Shown here in pieces: positions 36,257 to 44,839 of a stretch of DNA of 64,000 nt. Source of the stretch: Aureivirga marina (lineage in GTDB: Bacteria; Bacteroidota; Bacteroidia; Flavobacteriales; Flavobacteriaceae); NCBI RefSeq assembly GCF_015767265.1, contig NZ_JADPIB010000004.1:124001-188000 (forward strand), given 5' to 3'. Position 1 is the stretch's first letter. Every line of letters begins with the position of its first letter. The position numbers and the translations under genes were made by a program. The notes beneath the pieces are model-generated. The model was given only the letters and a program-made list of their open reading frames with translations. It was not told where the DNA came from and did no database searches.

Positions 36257-38362
36257 ATGGCAGATATAATACAGTTACTACCAGATCATGTGGCAAATCA
36301 AATTGCTGCAGGTGAAGTTGTGCAACGTCCTGCATCTGTAGTTAAAGAACTTTTAGAGAATTCTATTGATGCTGGAGCTACTGATATTAAATTAATTGTA
36401 AAAGATGCTGGAAAAACACTAATTCAAACCATTGACAATGGTATTGGAATGAGTGCTACGGATGCTCGACTTTCTTTTGAAAGACATGCTACTTCAAAAA
36501 TTAGAGATGCAAAAGATTTATTTTCTTTAGAAACAAAAGGTTTCCGAGGTGAAGCTTTGGCTTCCATTGCTGCAATTGCTCATGTAGAACTTCGTACTAG
36601 AAGAGAAGAAGATGAGTTAGGAACTTTGATAAAAATTGAAGGAAGTGATGTTGTGAATCAAGAAGTAGTTTCTACTGCAAAAGGAACAGCTATTTCAGTA
36701 AAAAACTTATTTTATAATATTCCTGCAAGAAGAAATTTTTTAAAATCTAATACAGTTGAAATGCGTCATATTGTAGATGAATTTCAACGAGTTGCTTTGG
36801 CACATCCTGCAATTTCTTTTTCTTTATATCATAATCAAAGTGAAATTTACTATTTACCAAAAAGTAATTTAAGACAAAGAATTGTTGCAATTTTTGGTAC
36901 GAAAACAAATGAAAAATTAGTTCCTATTCAAGAGGAAACAGATATTATTACAATTACAGGTTTTGTAACAAAACCAGAATATGCAAAAAAGAAACGTGGA
37001 GAACAGTTCTTTTTTGTGAATGATCGATTTATAAAAAGTACCTATTTAAATCATGCAGTAACTTCTGCTTTTGAAGGATTATTGGCTAAAGATGCTTTTC
37101 CTACGTATTTTTTATATTTAAATGTTCCACCAAATAGTGTTGATGTAAATATTCATCCGACAAAAACTGAAATTAAGTTTGAAGATGAAAAAACATTATA
37201 TGCGATTTTACGCTCTACAATTAAACATAGTTTAGGACAATATAGTATTGCGCCTGTGTTAGATTTTGATAGAGATACTTCCATGGATTCTCCTTATACG
37301 CCGAATACACAATCTGTAAATTCGCCAACAATTAAAGTAGATCCAAATTTTAATCCTTTTGCAGAGGAAAAACAGCATTCATTTTCGAATAATTTCAAAA
37401 TTCCCAAACAAACAAATTCTTGGGAGAGTTTATATGTAGATACCTCTCCGACAGAAGAATCTGTGACGAGTTTTGAATCTAAAATGGGAAAACTTCCAGA
37501 AGAAAATTCGAATACTTTTGAATCAAAACTAGATAAATTACCAGAAACAGAATCTAATTTATTTGAATCTAAATTTGATAAAATTTCTGATGAAGAAGTG
37601 AATACTACTTTTGAGTCGAAAATGGGAACATTACCAACAGATACTCAAGAAAATTTATTTGAAACTTCATTTACAGATTTTGATTCGAAAAAAGAAGAAA
37701 CGAATGAAGATCATTTTGTAATTCCTTCCAAGAGTAATTTTATTGATGTGCAGGCAGAAGTTGTTTCACCAACACTTTTTGATGATGAACCAAATATTAC
37801 TGTAAATAAAACACATCAAATTCATAAAAAATATATTGTTAGTACGATAAAATCTGGAGTAGTTTTTATCAATCAACAATTAGCACATCAGCGAATTTTA
37901 TACGAAGAATATTTAGAAAATATTACAGTGAAAGAAGCTGCAAGTCAGCAACTTTTATTTCCTTTAGATGTTGTTTTTACGAAAACAGATATCACTTTGA
38001 TAAAAGAAATTCAATTAGATTTAGAGAATATTGGATTTGTTTTTGAAAATATTTCAGAAGATACAATTACAGTATCTGGAATTCCGACAAGTATTACGGA
38101 ATCACAAGTACTCATAATAATAGAACAATTATTAGAAGACATAAAAAATGAAGTTCCTGAAACAAGTTTTAGTCAATTAGATATTATGGCTAAAAGTTTG
38201 GCTAAAAGTTTAGCAATTAAAACAGGAAGCATTTTGACAAATAAAGAGCAAGAAGAAATTGTAAATAAACTTTTCTTATGTAAAGAACCGAATGTTTCTC
38301 CATTTGGGAAATCCACTTTTATTTCGGTATCTTTAGACGAGATAGATAAAAGATTCAGATAA
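36257..38362 (+). CDS. mutL: DNA mismatch repair protein MutL
   Basis: MutL couples mismatch recognition by MutS to strand removal. I use the ATG at 36257 (MADIIQLLPDHVANQIAAGEV), not the in-frame ATG at 36236 inside the previous gene. The GHKL ATPase core has VVKELLENSIDAGA, TIDNGIGMS and KGFRGEALASI. Residues about 406-475 are a linker of imperfect 15-16-residue repeats (FESK..KLP). In the linker, QENLF at 464-468 fits the beta-clamp-binding pentapeptide. In the C-terminal domain the place of the DQHA(X)2E endonuclease motif reads NQQLAHQR, so the known metal ligands are missing. Confidence 0.95.
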   Translation: MADIIQLLPDHVANQIAAGEVVQRPASVVKELLENSIDAGATDIKLIVKDAGKTLIQTIDNGIGMSATDARLSFERHATSKIRDAKDLFSLETKGFRGEALASIAAIAHVELRTRREEDELGTLIKIEGSDVVNQEVVSTAKGTAISVKNLFYNIPARRNFLKSNTVEMRHIVDEFQRVALAHPAISFSLYHNQSEIYYLPKSNLRQRIVAIFGTKTNEKLVPIQEETDIITITGFVTKPEYAKKKRGEQFFFVNDRFIKSTYLNHAVTSAFEGLLAKDAFPTYFLYLNVPPNSVDVNIHPTKTEIKFEDEKTLYAILRSTIKHSLGQYSIAPVLDFDRDTSMDSPYTPNTQSVNSPTIKVDPNFNPFAEEKQHSFSNNFKIPKQTNSWESLYVDTSPTEESVTSFESKMGKLPEENSNTFESKLDKLPETESNLFESKFDKISDEEVNTTFESKMGTLPTDTQENLFETSFTDFDSKKEETNEDHFVIPSKSNFIDVQAEVVSPTLFDDEPNITVNKTHQIHKKYIVSTIKSGVVFINQQLAHQRILYEEYLENITVKEAASQQLLFPLDVVFTKTDITLIKEIQLDLENIGFVFENISEDTITVSGIPTSITESQVLIIIEQLLEDIKNEVPETSFSQLDIMAKSLAKSLAIKTGSILTNKEQEEIVNKLFLCKEPNVSPFGKSTFISVSLDEIDKRFR

Positions 38363-39103
38363 ATGAATAGAATTACCGAAGCTGTAAAGCATCTGATTAT
38401 CATAAACGTGATTATGTTTTTGATAACAATGTTTGTTAATCCAGGTTTACAAAATACATTAGCATTACATTTTCCATTAAATCCAGAATTTGGTTTTTGG
38501 CAATATATTACAAGTATGTTTATGCATAGTCAAACGACTATTTTTCATATTTTGTTTAATATGTATGCTCTATGGGCTTTCGGGACACCGATGGAGCAGA
38601 TTTGGGGAACAAAAAAGTTTGTGTTTTTCTATTTTTCTGCCGGATTAGGAGCAGGAGCGATTTATACGCTTGCGAACTATTATCAATATATTTCTATTTA
38701 TGATGATTTAAAAAATATTGGTTTAACAGCTACAGATATTAATACAATTCTTACAGAAGGAAAATATAATACTTCAATTTTACAACATATTTCAGAAAAA
38801 AAACTCAGTGAATTTTGGGGAACTTTTAATTCGACAGCTGTAGGAGCATCAGGAGCTGTTTACGGAGTTTTAGTAGCTTTTGGATTGTATTTCCCAAATG
38901 CAAAACTTGCTTTAATATTCTTTCCTGTTCCAATTTCCGCAAAATATTTTATTCCTGTATTAATTTTATTAGATTTATTCATGGGAGTAAGTGGTTATAA
39001 TTTTGGAATCGCAAATTTTGCACATTTAGGTGGAGCTTTATTTGGATTTATAATGGCTTATTATTGGAAAAAAAATCAGTTTAATCATAATCGTTGGAAT
39101 TAA
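38363..39103 (+). CDS. Rhomboid family intramembrane serine protease 1
   Basis: The protein has 246 residues with six membrane helices. The catalytic serine S163 lies in GASGAVYG and the catalytic histidine H221 in FAHLGGALFG. The membrane-helix 2 motif HILFNMYALWAFG is typical. The ATG follows the mutL stop directly. A second rhomboid follows four bases later. Rhomboids cleave membrane proteins within the bilayer; the substrates are unknown. Confidence 0.9.
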   Translation: MNRITEAVKHLIIINVIMFLITMFVNPGLQNTLALHFPLNPEFGFWQYITSMFMHSQTTIFHILFNMYALWAFGTPMEQIWGTKKFVFFYFSAGLGAGAIYTLANYYQYISIYDDLKNIGLTATDINTILTEGKYNTSILQHISEKKLSEFWGTFNSTAVGASGAVYGVLVAFGLYFPNAKLALIFFPVPISAKYFIPVLILLDLFMGVSGYNFGIANFAHLGGALFGFIMAYYWKKNQFNHNRWN

Positions 39104-39106
39104 TAA

Positions 39107-39952
39107 ATGAGTATCGCAAATGACATAAAACATGCTTATAATAAAGCATCGATTAATGAAAAGATTATTTATTTGAATGTTCTTTTCTTTTTAATTGCTT
39201 TTATAAATATTCCGTTTTTTGTCAATTGGTTTGCATTGCCAACAACTTTTTCAAAGTTCTTAACAAGACCTTGGACTGCGATTACTTATGGGTTTTTCCA
39301 CATTCGTTTTTTTCATATCCTTTCGAATCTTTTGGTTTTATATTATTTTGGAAACTTGTTCCTTGATTTTTTTACACCTAAGAAATTTCTTAATTATTAT
39401 TTTTTAGGATTACTTTCTGGAGCTTTATTTTTCTTAGTATTTTATCAGATTCAACCTTATAATTCTGCATTTCCATTAGGTGGAGCTTCTGCCGCAGTTT
39501 CAGCTATTTTAGTGGGAATTACAACAAAAATTCCACAATATTCTTTCCATGTCCGTTTTTTAGGACCAATTAAAATTATTTTTATCGCAATTATTTGGAT
39601 TGCTTTAAATTTATTTCAATTAGGAACAGTTAATGCAGGAACTTCTATAGCACATTTAGGTGGAGCTTTATTAGGTTTTGTTTATACAAAAGGATTGGAA
39701 AAAAATATAGACATTGGAAAATGGTTTGAAGTTTTGATGCAAACAATTTTTTCATTTAGAAAGAATGTAAATTCATCAAAATCGAAATTAAAAACGGTTC
39801 ATAAATCAAATCAAAGAAAGACACCAAGAAGTTATTCACCAAAAGAACGTCAAAATAAAATTGATGCGATTTTGGATAAAATAAGCAAATCTGGATATGA
39901 TAGTTTATCAGCAGAGGAAAAGGAGTTTTTATTTAACGAAGGAAAGAAATAG
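39107..39952 (+). CDS. Rhomboid family intramembrane serine protease 2
   Basis: The protein has 281 residues. The membrane part (about 1-205) holds the catalytic pair S128 (GGASAAVSA) and H183 (IAHLGGALLG), and the HILSNLLVLYYFG helix-2 motif. The usual glycine after the serine (GxSG) is an alanine here. A basic linker (about 215-245) joins a short C-terminal helical domain (KIDAILDKISKSGYDSLSAEE), probably a cytoplasmic DUF6576-like domain. It lies between the first rhomboid and the EEP gene. Confidence 0.88.
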   Translation: MSIANDIKHAYNKASINEKIIYLNVLFFLIAFINIPFFVNWFALPTTFSKFLTRPWTAITYGFFHIRFFHILSNLLVLYYFGNLFLDFFTPKKFLNYYFLGLLSGALFFLVFYQIQPYNSAFPLGGASAAVSAILVGITTKIPQYSFHVRFLGPIKIIFIAIIWIALNLFQLGTVNAGTSIAHLGGALLGFVYTKGLEKNIDIGKWFEVLMQTIFSFRKNVNSSKSKLKTVHKSNQRKTPRSYSPKERQNKIDAILDKISKSGYDSLSAEEKEFLFNEGKK

Positions 39953-39954
39953 CA

Positions 39955-40971
39955 ATGAAAGATTTATCATTTCTTGATAAAATAATTTTTTTTATAAATA
40001 GTATTGTAGGAGTAGTTTTACTAATTTCCTATTTACTTCCATTTATAAACCCAATTCATTTTGCTGCAATTTCCGCGTTTAGTTTAGCTGTTCCAGTTCT
40101 TATTTCAGTCAATTTACTTTTTATGATTTATTGGTTAATTCGTCTTAAAAAACAAGTGATTCTTCCTGTTTTATTGTTTTTGGTTGGACTTCCAATTTTT
40201 CCTTCTTTTTTTAAAATGCGTAAAAAAGAATTTGTAAAGAAAGAAACTTCGATTGATGTGATGAGCTATAATGTTCGTATGTTTAATCTTTATAAATGGA
40301 TTCCAGAAGAGGGAATTGATAAGAAAATAGCAAATTTTATCAATGAAGAAAACCCAGATATTATTTGCTTTCAAGAATACCATCCAGATAAAAATATCCA
40401 TTTAGATTATCCTTATCAATACGTTCAAATTCATAACAAGAAAAATAATTTTGGTCAAGCAATTTTTTCTAAACATCGAATTATTAATAAAGGAGTTTTG
40501 AATTTTGAAAACACAAATAATGATGCCATTTTCGCTGATATAAAAATTGATACTACAATTTTAAGAGTTTATAATATTCATTTGGAATCACTTAAAATTA
40601 ATCCTTCTAAAGAAAATTTTGGTCAAAAAGATGGAAAAAGACTGCATAATCGTGTTGCAAATGCTTTTGAAAGGCAAGGAGCTCAAGCTTTAAAAGTTTT
40701 AAATCATGAAAAAGGTTCACCATATAAAACTATTTTATGCGGAGATTTTAATAATACGCCTTTTTCTTGGGTTTATTATAAATTAAAAGGAGCAAAAAAA
40801 GATGCTTTTATCGAAGCAGGAAAAGGTTTTGGTAGAACTTTTAACTATCCATTTCCCGTGAGAATTGATTTTATTTTAGTTGACGAAACTTATGAAGTTG
40901 ATGAATTTGAAGTTTATCCTTTAGATTATTCAGATCATTTTCCAATTACAGCAAAAGTAGAGCTGAAATAA
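39955..40971 (+). CDS. Endonuclease/exonuclease/phosphatase family membrane protein
   Basis: The protein has 338 residues. The first 90 residues carry three membrane helices. The EEP domain follows: VMSYNVRMFNLY (metal Asn), CFQEYHPD (catalytic Glu), LRVYNIHLES (His), LCGDFNNTPFSWVY (Asp, Asn) and SDHFPITAK (final Asp-His). All catalytic positions are present. Members cleave phosphoester bonds in DNA, nucleotides or lipids. It ends the TPR-to-EEP block on the plus strand. Confidence 0.85.
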   Translation: MKDLSFLDKIIFFINSIVGVVLLISYLLPFINPIHFAAISAFSLAVPVLISVNLLFMIYWLIRLKKQVILPVLLFLVGLPIFPSFFKMRKKEFVKKETSIDVMSYNVRMFNLYKWIPEEGIDKKIANFINEENPDIICFQEYHPDKNIHLDYPYQYVQIHNKKNNFGQAIFSKHRIINKGVLNFENTNNDAIFADIKIDTTILRVYNIHLESLKINPSKENFGQKDGKRLHNRVANAFERQGAQALKVLNHEKGSPYKTILCGDFNNTPFSWVYYKLKGAKKDAFIEAGKGFGRTFNYPFPVRIDFILVDETYEVDEFEVYPLDYSDHFPITAKVELK

Positions 40972-41004
40972 AAAAGAGACTGAAAAAATCAATCTCTTTT
41001 ATTA
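40971..41004. terminator. Terminator between convergent EEP and deaminase genes
   Basis: The arms AAAAGAGA (40972-40979) and TCTCTTTT (40993-41000), with a second inner stem TGA/TCA, lie between the convergent genes. Confidence 0.6.
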
Positions 41005-41006
41005 TT

Positions 41007-41486
41007 TTAATATTCAATTTTGTCTTGTTTCTCTGTCCATTTTTGAAAAGGCTCTAAAGCAAATTCTCTTCCACATTGCTCAAAAGGAATACTTCTTTCT
41101 TCGTATGGTAAAGGAATTTCTTTATAGATAAACTGATCATCAAATCCAATATTTGCAGCGTCAACATGGTTACTTCCATAAAAAACTTTCTTTGGTCTTG
41201 CCCAATAAATTGCACCTAAACACATCGGACAAGGTTCGCAAGAAGTATAGATAATACAATCATCTAACTGGAAGCTACCTAAGTTTTTACAAGCATCTCT
41301 AATCGCTGTAACTTCTGCGTGCGCAGTAGGATCATTTGTAGAAGTTACTTTATTATTCCCTCTTCCTACAATTTCACCATCTTTTACAATGATACAGCCA
41401 AAAGGTCCACCCTCATTATTGTTCATTCCATTTAATGCAGCTTTTACTGCTTCAGACATGAACTTTTCATCATTATTCTTACACAT
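41007..41486 (-). CDS. Nucleoside deaminase, probable guanine deaminase
   Basis: This is a cytidine-deaminase-fold enzyme of 159 residues. The zinc ligand H56 and catalytic E58 lie in TAHAEVTAIR, and C86 and C89 lie in SCEPCPMC. The C-terminal part (YGSNHVDAANIGFDDQFIY) matches bacterial guanine deaminases of the GuaD type, which convert guanine to xanthine. A tRNA adenosine deaminase is less likely because the GuaD-type tail is present. Confidence 0.85.
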   Translation of the reverse strand: MCKNNDEKFMSEAVKAALNGMNNNEGGPFGCIIVKDGEIVGRGNNKVTSTNDPTAHAEVTAIRDACKNLGSFQLDDCIIYTSCEPCPMCLGAIYWARPKKVFYGSNHVDAANIGFDDQFIYKEIPLPYEERSIPFEQCGREFALEPFQKWTEKQDKIEY

Positions 41487-41816
41487 ATTCTTCGTAAAAT
41501 TTTTTAACGTACAAATTTAAAGTATTCTTAGAGAATTCCTAAATTTTTAACTATTGAAAATCAAGATTTCATAAAAATGCATTAGAATAAAACTAAAAAA
41601 TCATTAAGTAATTGTTATTAAATATTCTTTTTTAATTAAAAATTAAATCAAATATGAATCATGTGATTTATAATTAAAATTTTTTTAAGTTTGTTAAAAG
41701 GTAGAATAATTTGAAAAAGTTAAATAGCTATGATAGATTTGTTTGTCTACTTAAAAACGACTTTTTCGCTTGAAAATAAATTATAATGAACAAAATTGAT
41801 TTTAAAAAATAATGTT
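41487..41816. other. Intergenic region with a promoter for the 139-aa gene
   Basis: About 330 AT-rich bases lie between the divergent deaminase and the next plus-strand gene. Apart from the promoter-like pair at 41710-41741, I see no ORF or strong repeat. Confidence 0.5.
41710..41741 (+). promoter_or_regulatory. Candidate Bacteroidota promoter
   Basis: A TTTG at 41710-41713 and a TAGATTTG at 41734-41741 are 20 bases apart, matching both halves of the consensus. The ATG is 75 bases downstream. Confidence 0.45.
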
Positions 41817-42215
41817 ATGAAAGAAAAAATCTTATTTACTGAAAAGCCATTAAACAAAGAAGTAATTTTAAAAGAATTAGAAGATTTAGGGGAAAAATAT
41901 AATTATATCATCGTAAAAAAGGACACGTATAAAAATGCAGATATCGACTTTTATACAGATTATTCCTATGATTATTTAATTAGTTTCAGTTTTACTAAAC
42001 AAAAAACAAATGAGAAATATTCTTATAAAAAAGAAGATAGAAATATTCAAACATATATGGCAATTCAATACGAAGTTGAATTAGATGAAAAATTGAATAT
42101 TTTATTAAAAGAAATTCTTCAAAAATATCCAGAAATGTATGTTTCTAATGATTCTCAACAAGAATTTTATAATATTGAAAATTTTAATTCAAAAGTAGAA
42201 GTTGCTTCTGTTTAG
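41817..42215 (+). CDS. Hypothetical protein (132 aa)
   Basis: I do not recognise the family. The protein is soluble, rich in Lys, Glu, Tyr and Asn. I prefer the ATG at 41817 (MKEKILFTEKPLNKEV) over an ATG 21 bases upstream, as it starts a regular alpha/beta pattern. A small membrane-protein gene follows about 95 bases later. Confidence 0.5.
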   Translation: MKEKILFTEKPLNKEVILKELEDLGEKYNYIIVKKDTYKNADIDFYTDYSYDYLISFSFTKQKTNEKYSYKKEDRNIQTYMAIQYEVELDEKLNILLKEILQKYPEMYVSNDSQQEFYNIENFNSKVEVASV

Positions 42216-42309
42216 TAAAAAAACTCTTTATTTATTAATTTTTTATTCAGCATGATTGTAGAGCTGCTCATAAAATTTTAATTAATAACCTATGAAAAAT
42301 TAAAAATTG

Positions 42310-42453
42310 ATGAAAAATAATAAAAAGAAAAATGTTGCCATAGTTTCTACTGTTTGTATAGTAGTAGTTACTTTTTTTACTTATAAAAAGTATGTAAAAA
42401 TAAAAGATACAGAAAATCTAACGCCTACTCAGTGGGAGAAGAAATATAAATAG
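42310..42453 (+). CDS. Small membrane protein (47 aa)
   Basis: A short frame starts MKNNKKKNVAIVSTV, followed by one membrane helix (about 9-25, VAIVSTVCIVVVTFF), then a basic stretch and the tail LTPTQWEKKYK. It has an intact start and stop and is followed 13 bases later by a terminator. No family is recognised. The charge pattern predicts an N-in membrane protein. Confidence 0.5.
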   Translation: MKNNKKKNVAIVSTVCIVVVTFFTYKKYVKIKDTENLTPTQWEKKYK

Positions 42454-42465
42454 AATATTAAAAAT

Positions 42466-42498
42466 AAAGGCAATTCTTAATTTAGAATTGCCTTTTTT
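42466..42498. terminator. Bidirectional terminator
   Basis: A 12-bp stem (AAAGGCAATTCT / AGAATTGCCTTT) with a TAATTT loop and a T tract lies between the small membrane gene and the convergent DoxX gene. Confidence 0.88.
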
Positions 42499-42560
42499 AG
42501 AAGTTTTATTTTACAAGAAATTTTAGAATAGATTAAACTTAATTAATCTCCAATTCTAAT

Positions 42561-42923
42561 TTATTTTGTTTCCAATTTTCGATAAAAGAAATAAGAGGCA
42601 AGTATCAAAATTAAAACAATTGAAGATGCAAAATATTCATTATCATGAACATTTAAATGCGCTGAAATTGCTAATAAAAGATTTAAAACAAATGCTGCAT
42701 AAGCCCATTCTTTTAATCGATTCGATTTACTAAACCAAATTACAATTACTCCAATTAATTTTGCAATTCCCATTGGATAAATTAAATAGGTTGGGAAATG
42801 TAAATTTGTAAACATTTCTTTTACCATTTCATGATTGAAAAAATATTGACTAACACCTATTAAAACTAAAAGAGAAAATAGGCCAGTTACAATTCGATAA
42901 ATAAGTAAGTTTCGTTTTTCCAT
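42561..42923 (-). CDS. DoxX-like membrane protein
   Basis: The protein has 120 residues with four membrane helices (about 8-25, 45-65, 75-93 and 98-116). The pattern FPTYLIYPMGIAKLIGVIVI is typical of the DoxX_2 group. It is six bases downstream of the nitroreductase gene and is under the same MarR control. DoxX proteins are often found with redox or quinone detoxification enzymes. Confidence 0.78.
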   Translation of the reverse strand: MEKRNLLIYRIVTGLFSLLVLIGVSQYFFNHEMVKEMFTNLHFPTYLIYPMGIAKLIGVIVIWFSKSNRLKEWAYAAFVLNLLLAISAHLNVHDNEYFASSIVLILILASYFFYRKLETK

Positions 42924-42929
42924 GATATC

Positions 42930-43562
42930 TTAATTTTTAGTAATTACAAAATTTTCTAATGCTTTTCGAACTTTTGGAAGCTCCGCCATTTTTTCTTCTT
43001 CTGATCGATATCCAATTGGAAGAATTACTACAGGAAGCAAGTTTTCTGATTTTAAATTCAAAATTTCTTGGTATTTTTCTGGCTCAAATCCTTCCATTGC
43101 ACAAGAATCAATTTTTAAATCAGCCGCCGCCGCCATTACAGTTCCAAGAGCAATATATGTTTGATTTGTTGCCCAACTTCTTTTTCTTTCTTCATCCATC
43201 ATAGAAAGATAATTACTCATTGAATTTTTATGATTTTCAAAATCTTTTGCCTCCACATTTCGTATTTCTATGGTACGTTGAAAATAATTTTCAATTGTTT
43301 GTTGGTTGATTTCTGTTTCAATTGCAAAAATTAAAATATGAGAAGCATCCGCAACTTGTTTTTGGTTATATGAAAATGGAACCAATTTTTGTTGTATTTC
43401 TTCATTGTTTAAAACAATAATTTTAAAAGGCTGTAAACCCATAGAAGTTGCAGTCAAATTTCCTGCTTCTACAAGTGTTTCCACATCTTTTTGACTTACT
43501 TTTTTTGCTGAATTAAAATTTCTAACAGCAGCTCTCCATTTTAAAGATTCAATAATATTCAT
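42930..43562 (-). CDS. Nitroreductase family oxidoreductase
   Basis: The protein has 210 residues of the FMN-dependent nitroreductase fold. WRAAVRNFNSAKKVS near the N-terminus gives the FMN-phosphate-binding Arg. The segments ATSMGLQPFKIIVL and DSCAMEGFEPEKY follow, with the family end ILPIGYRSEEEKMAELPKVRK. It reduces nitroaromatics or quinones with NAD(P)H. A perfect copy of the marR operator lies 37 bases ahead of its start. Confidence 0.88.
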   Translation of the reverse strand: MNIIESLKWRAAVRNFNSAKKVSQKDVETLVEAGNLTATSMGLQPFKIIVLNNEEIQQKLVPFSYNQKQVADASHILIFAIETEINQQTIENYFQRTIEIRNVEAKDFENHKNSMSNYLSMMDEERKRSWATNQTYIALGTVMAAAADLKIDSCAMEGFEPEKYQEILNLKSENLLPVVILPIGYRSEEEKMAELPKVRKALENFVITKN

Positions 43563-43598
43563 AATTCTAGTTTTAAATTTTTATTTATTACACATGAA

Positions 43599-43620
43599 AA
43601 TATTTTACATGAAAAATATT
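43599..43620. promoter_or_regulatory. MarR operator copy ahead of the nitroreductase gene
   Basis: The 22-base site is an imperfect palindrome (20 of 22 positions symmetric), AATATTTTACATGAAAAATA plus TT. Its first 19 bases are the exact reverse complement of 44118-44136 ahead of marR. A second half-site CATGAAAATATTTTACATG overlaps it on the left. Confidence 0.7.
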
Positions 43621-43633
43621 AGAGTAAAATTTT

Positions 43634-44083
43634 TTATTCTCTTAATTTATCTAAAACATCACTAAACATTTTAGCTTCTTCTTCAGTGATTTTTTCGATA
43701 ATATTTAAATGTTCTTGATTGTCAGCTTCATCAATTTCAGTCAGTAAATTCATACCTTTTTCTGTGATTTTTAAATACACAATTCTTCTATCAGAATCAC
43801 TTCTTCTGCGTTCGATCAATTCTTTTTCCAATAATTTATCCGAAAGTCGAGTAGTATTTGGAAATTTATCAATCATTAAACTTTTTATATCATTCATCGT
43901 TACCCAATCTCCATTTCCTCTTAAAATTCGAAGAATATTAAATTGCTGAGATGAAAGATGAAAAGGTTTTAAAAATTCTTCAAATTGTTTTTGAAACCAA
44001 TTAGACGTAAATATCAAATTAGTGATAAAACGATGTTTATCATTCATAAATTTTGTTTTTACTTCGTCGTCTATTTTTGCCAT
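43634..44083 (-). CDS. MarR family transcriptional regulator
   Basis: The protein has 149 residues. The winged helix runs from about residue 40 to 110: SQQFNILRILRGNGDWVTMND, then KFPNTTRLSDKLLEKELIERRRSDSDRRIVYLKITEKG, the classic MarR wing. The flanking helices form the dimer interface. It is first in a MarR-nitroreductase-DoxX unit. The shared operators at 44118 and 43599 show that it probably represses itself and the downstream genes. A small phenolic or quinone ligand is the likely inducer. Confidence 0.88.
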   Translation of the reverse strand: MAKIDDEVKTKFMNDKHRFITNLIFTSNWFQKQFEEFLKPFHLSSQQFNILRILRGNGDWVTMNDIKSLMIDKFPNTTRLSDKLLEKELIERRRSDSDRRIVYLKITEKGMNLLTEIDEADNQEHLNIIEKITEEEAKMFSDVLDKLRE

Positions 44084-44102
44084 TTCTAAAATCTTTCTTT
44101 GA

Positions 44103-44136
44103 CAAAGGTATAAAATTATTTTTCATGTAAAATATT
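44103..44136 (-). promoter_or_regulatory. marR promoter with overlapping operator
   Basis: On the minus strand the -7 box TACCTTTG lies at 44110-44103, and the 19-base operator ATTTTTCATGTAAAATATT (44118-44136) occupies the place of the -33 element. Binding there would block transcription. Confidence 0.65.
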
Positions 44137-44218
44137 ATTTTGAAAAATAATTTAAAAAAGAGAAAATAGTGTTTTAAAAAAAATTAAAATCTGTTATTTT
44201 GCATTAAAAGATTTAAAA

Positions 44219-44779
44219 ATGAAAAAAGCATTTAAAATTGCTTTAGTATCTGGAATTATTGTATTTATTGCCTTAGAAATAAGTATTGTTGTAGATGGAC
44301 TTTCTGATGAACTGATTTCAGAAAATGCAACTATTGTTGTTTTAGGTACTACTGTACATGAAAATGGAGAAGTTTCAAATCGATTAAAATCTAGATTAGA
44401 TGAAGCTTTTTCTTTGTTTCAAAAATATAAAACAAATACTATTGTTGTTAGCGGTGGTTTTGGAAAAGAAGGACATTATGAAGGGACTGTAATGAAAAAT
44501 TATCTGGTTAAAAAAGGAATTCATTCTGATAAAATTATTGTAGATAATCATGGAAATACAACAAGACTAACAGCAAAAAATTTTAGTTTAAATAATAATT
44601 TGGACCAAGAAATTATGGTAGTTTCTCAATTTTTTCATGTGAAAAGAAGCAAATTAGCTTTTAAACAATTCGGTTTTAAAAATATAAAAGGAAGTCATGC
44701 AAAATATTTTGAAATAAGAGATATATATTCGTTGTTTCGAGAGTTTTTCGGTTATTTGAAATATTATTTAATGTATTAA
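44219..44779 (+). CDS. YdcF / SanA-like DUF218 protein
   Basis: The protein has 186 residues. After an N-terminal membrane helix (about 5-25) there is a DUF218 domain: VVLGTTVHENGEVSNRLKSRLDEA, then VVSGGFGKEGHYEGTVMKNYLV and NTTRLTAKNF. SanA and ElyC proteins of this family affect envelope integrity and lipid carrier use. The natural substrate here is unknown. The gene precedes the macrodomain gene by about 60 bases. Confidence 0.78.
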   Translation: MKKAFKIALVSGIIVFIALEISIVVDGLSDELISENATIVVLGTTVHENGEVSNRLKSRLDEAFSLFQKYKTNTIVVSGGFGKEGHYEGTVMKNYLVKKGIHSDKIIVDNHGNTTRLTAKNFSLNNNLDQEIMVVSQFFHVKRSKLAFKQFGFKNIKGSHAKYFEIRDIYSLFREFFGYLKYYLMY

Positions 44780-44839
44780 AAGACAATAAATTTTTATAAA
44801 TAATGATTCTATAAATTATAGTTCAAATAAAATTTTAAA

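Noticed and set aside
43599-43620. The CATG-centred palindrome as a transposon end or terminator
   Set aside because: It lacks a T run and occurs at regular distance before two genes with a MarR regulator, which explains it better.
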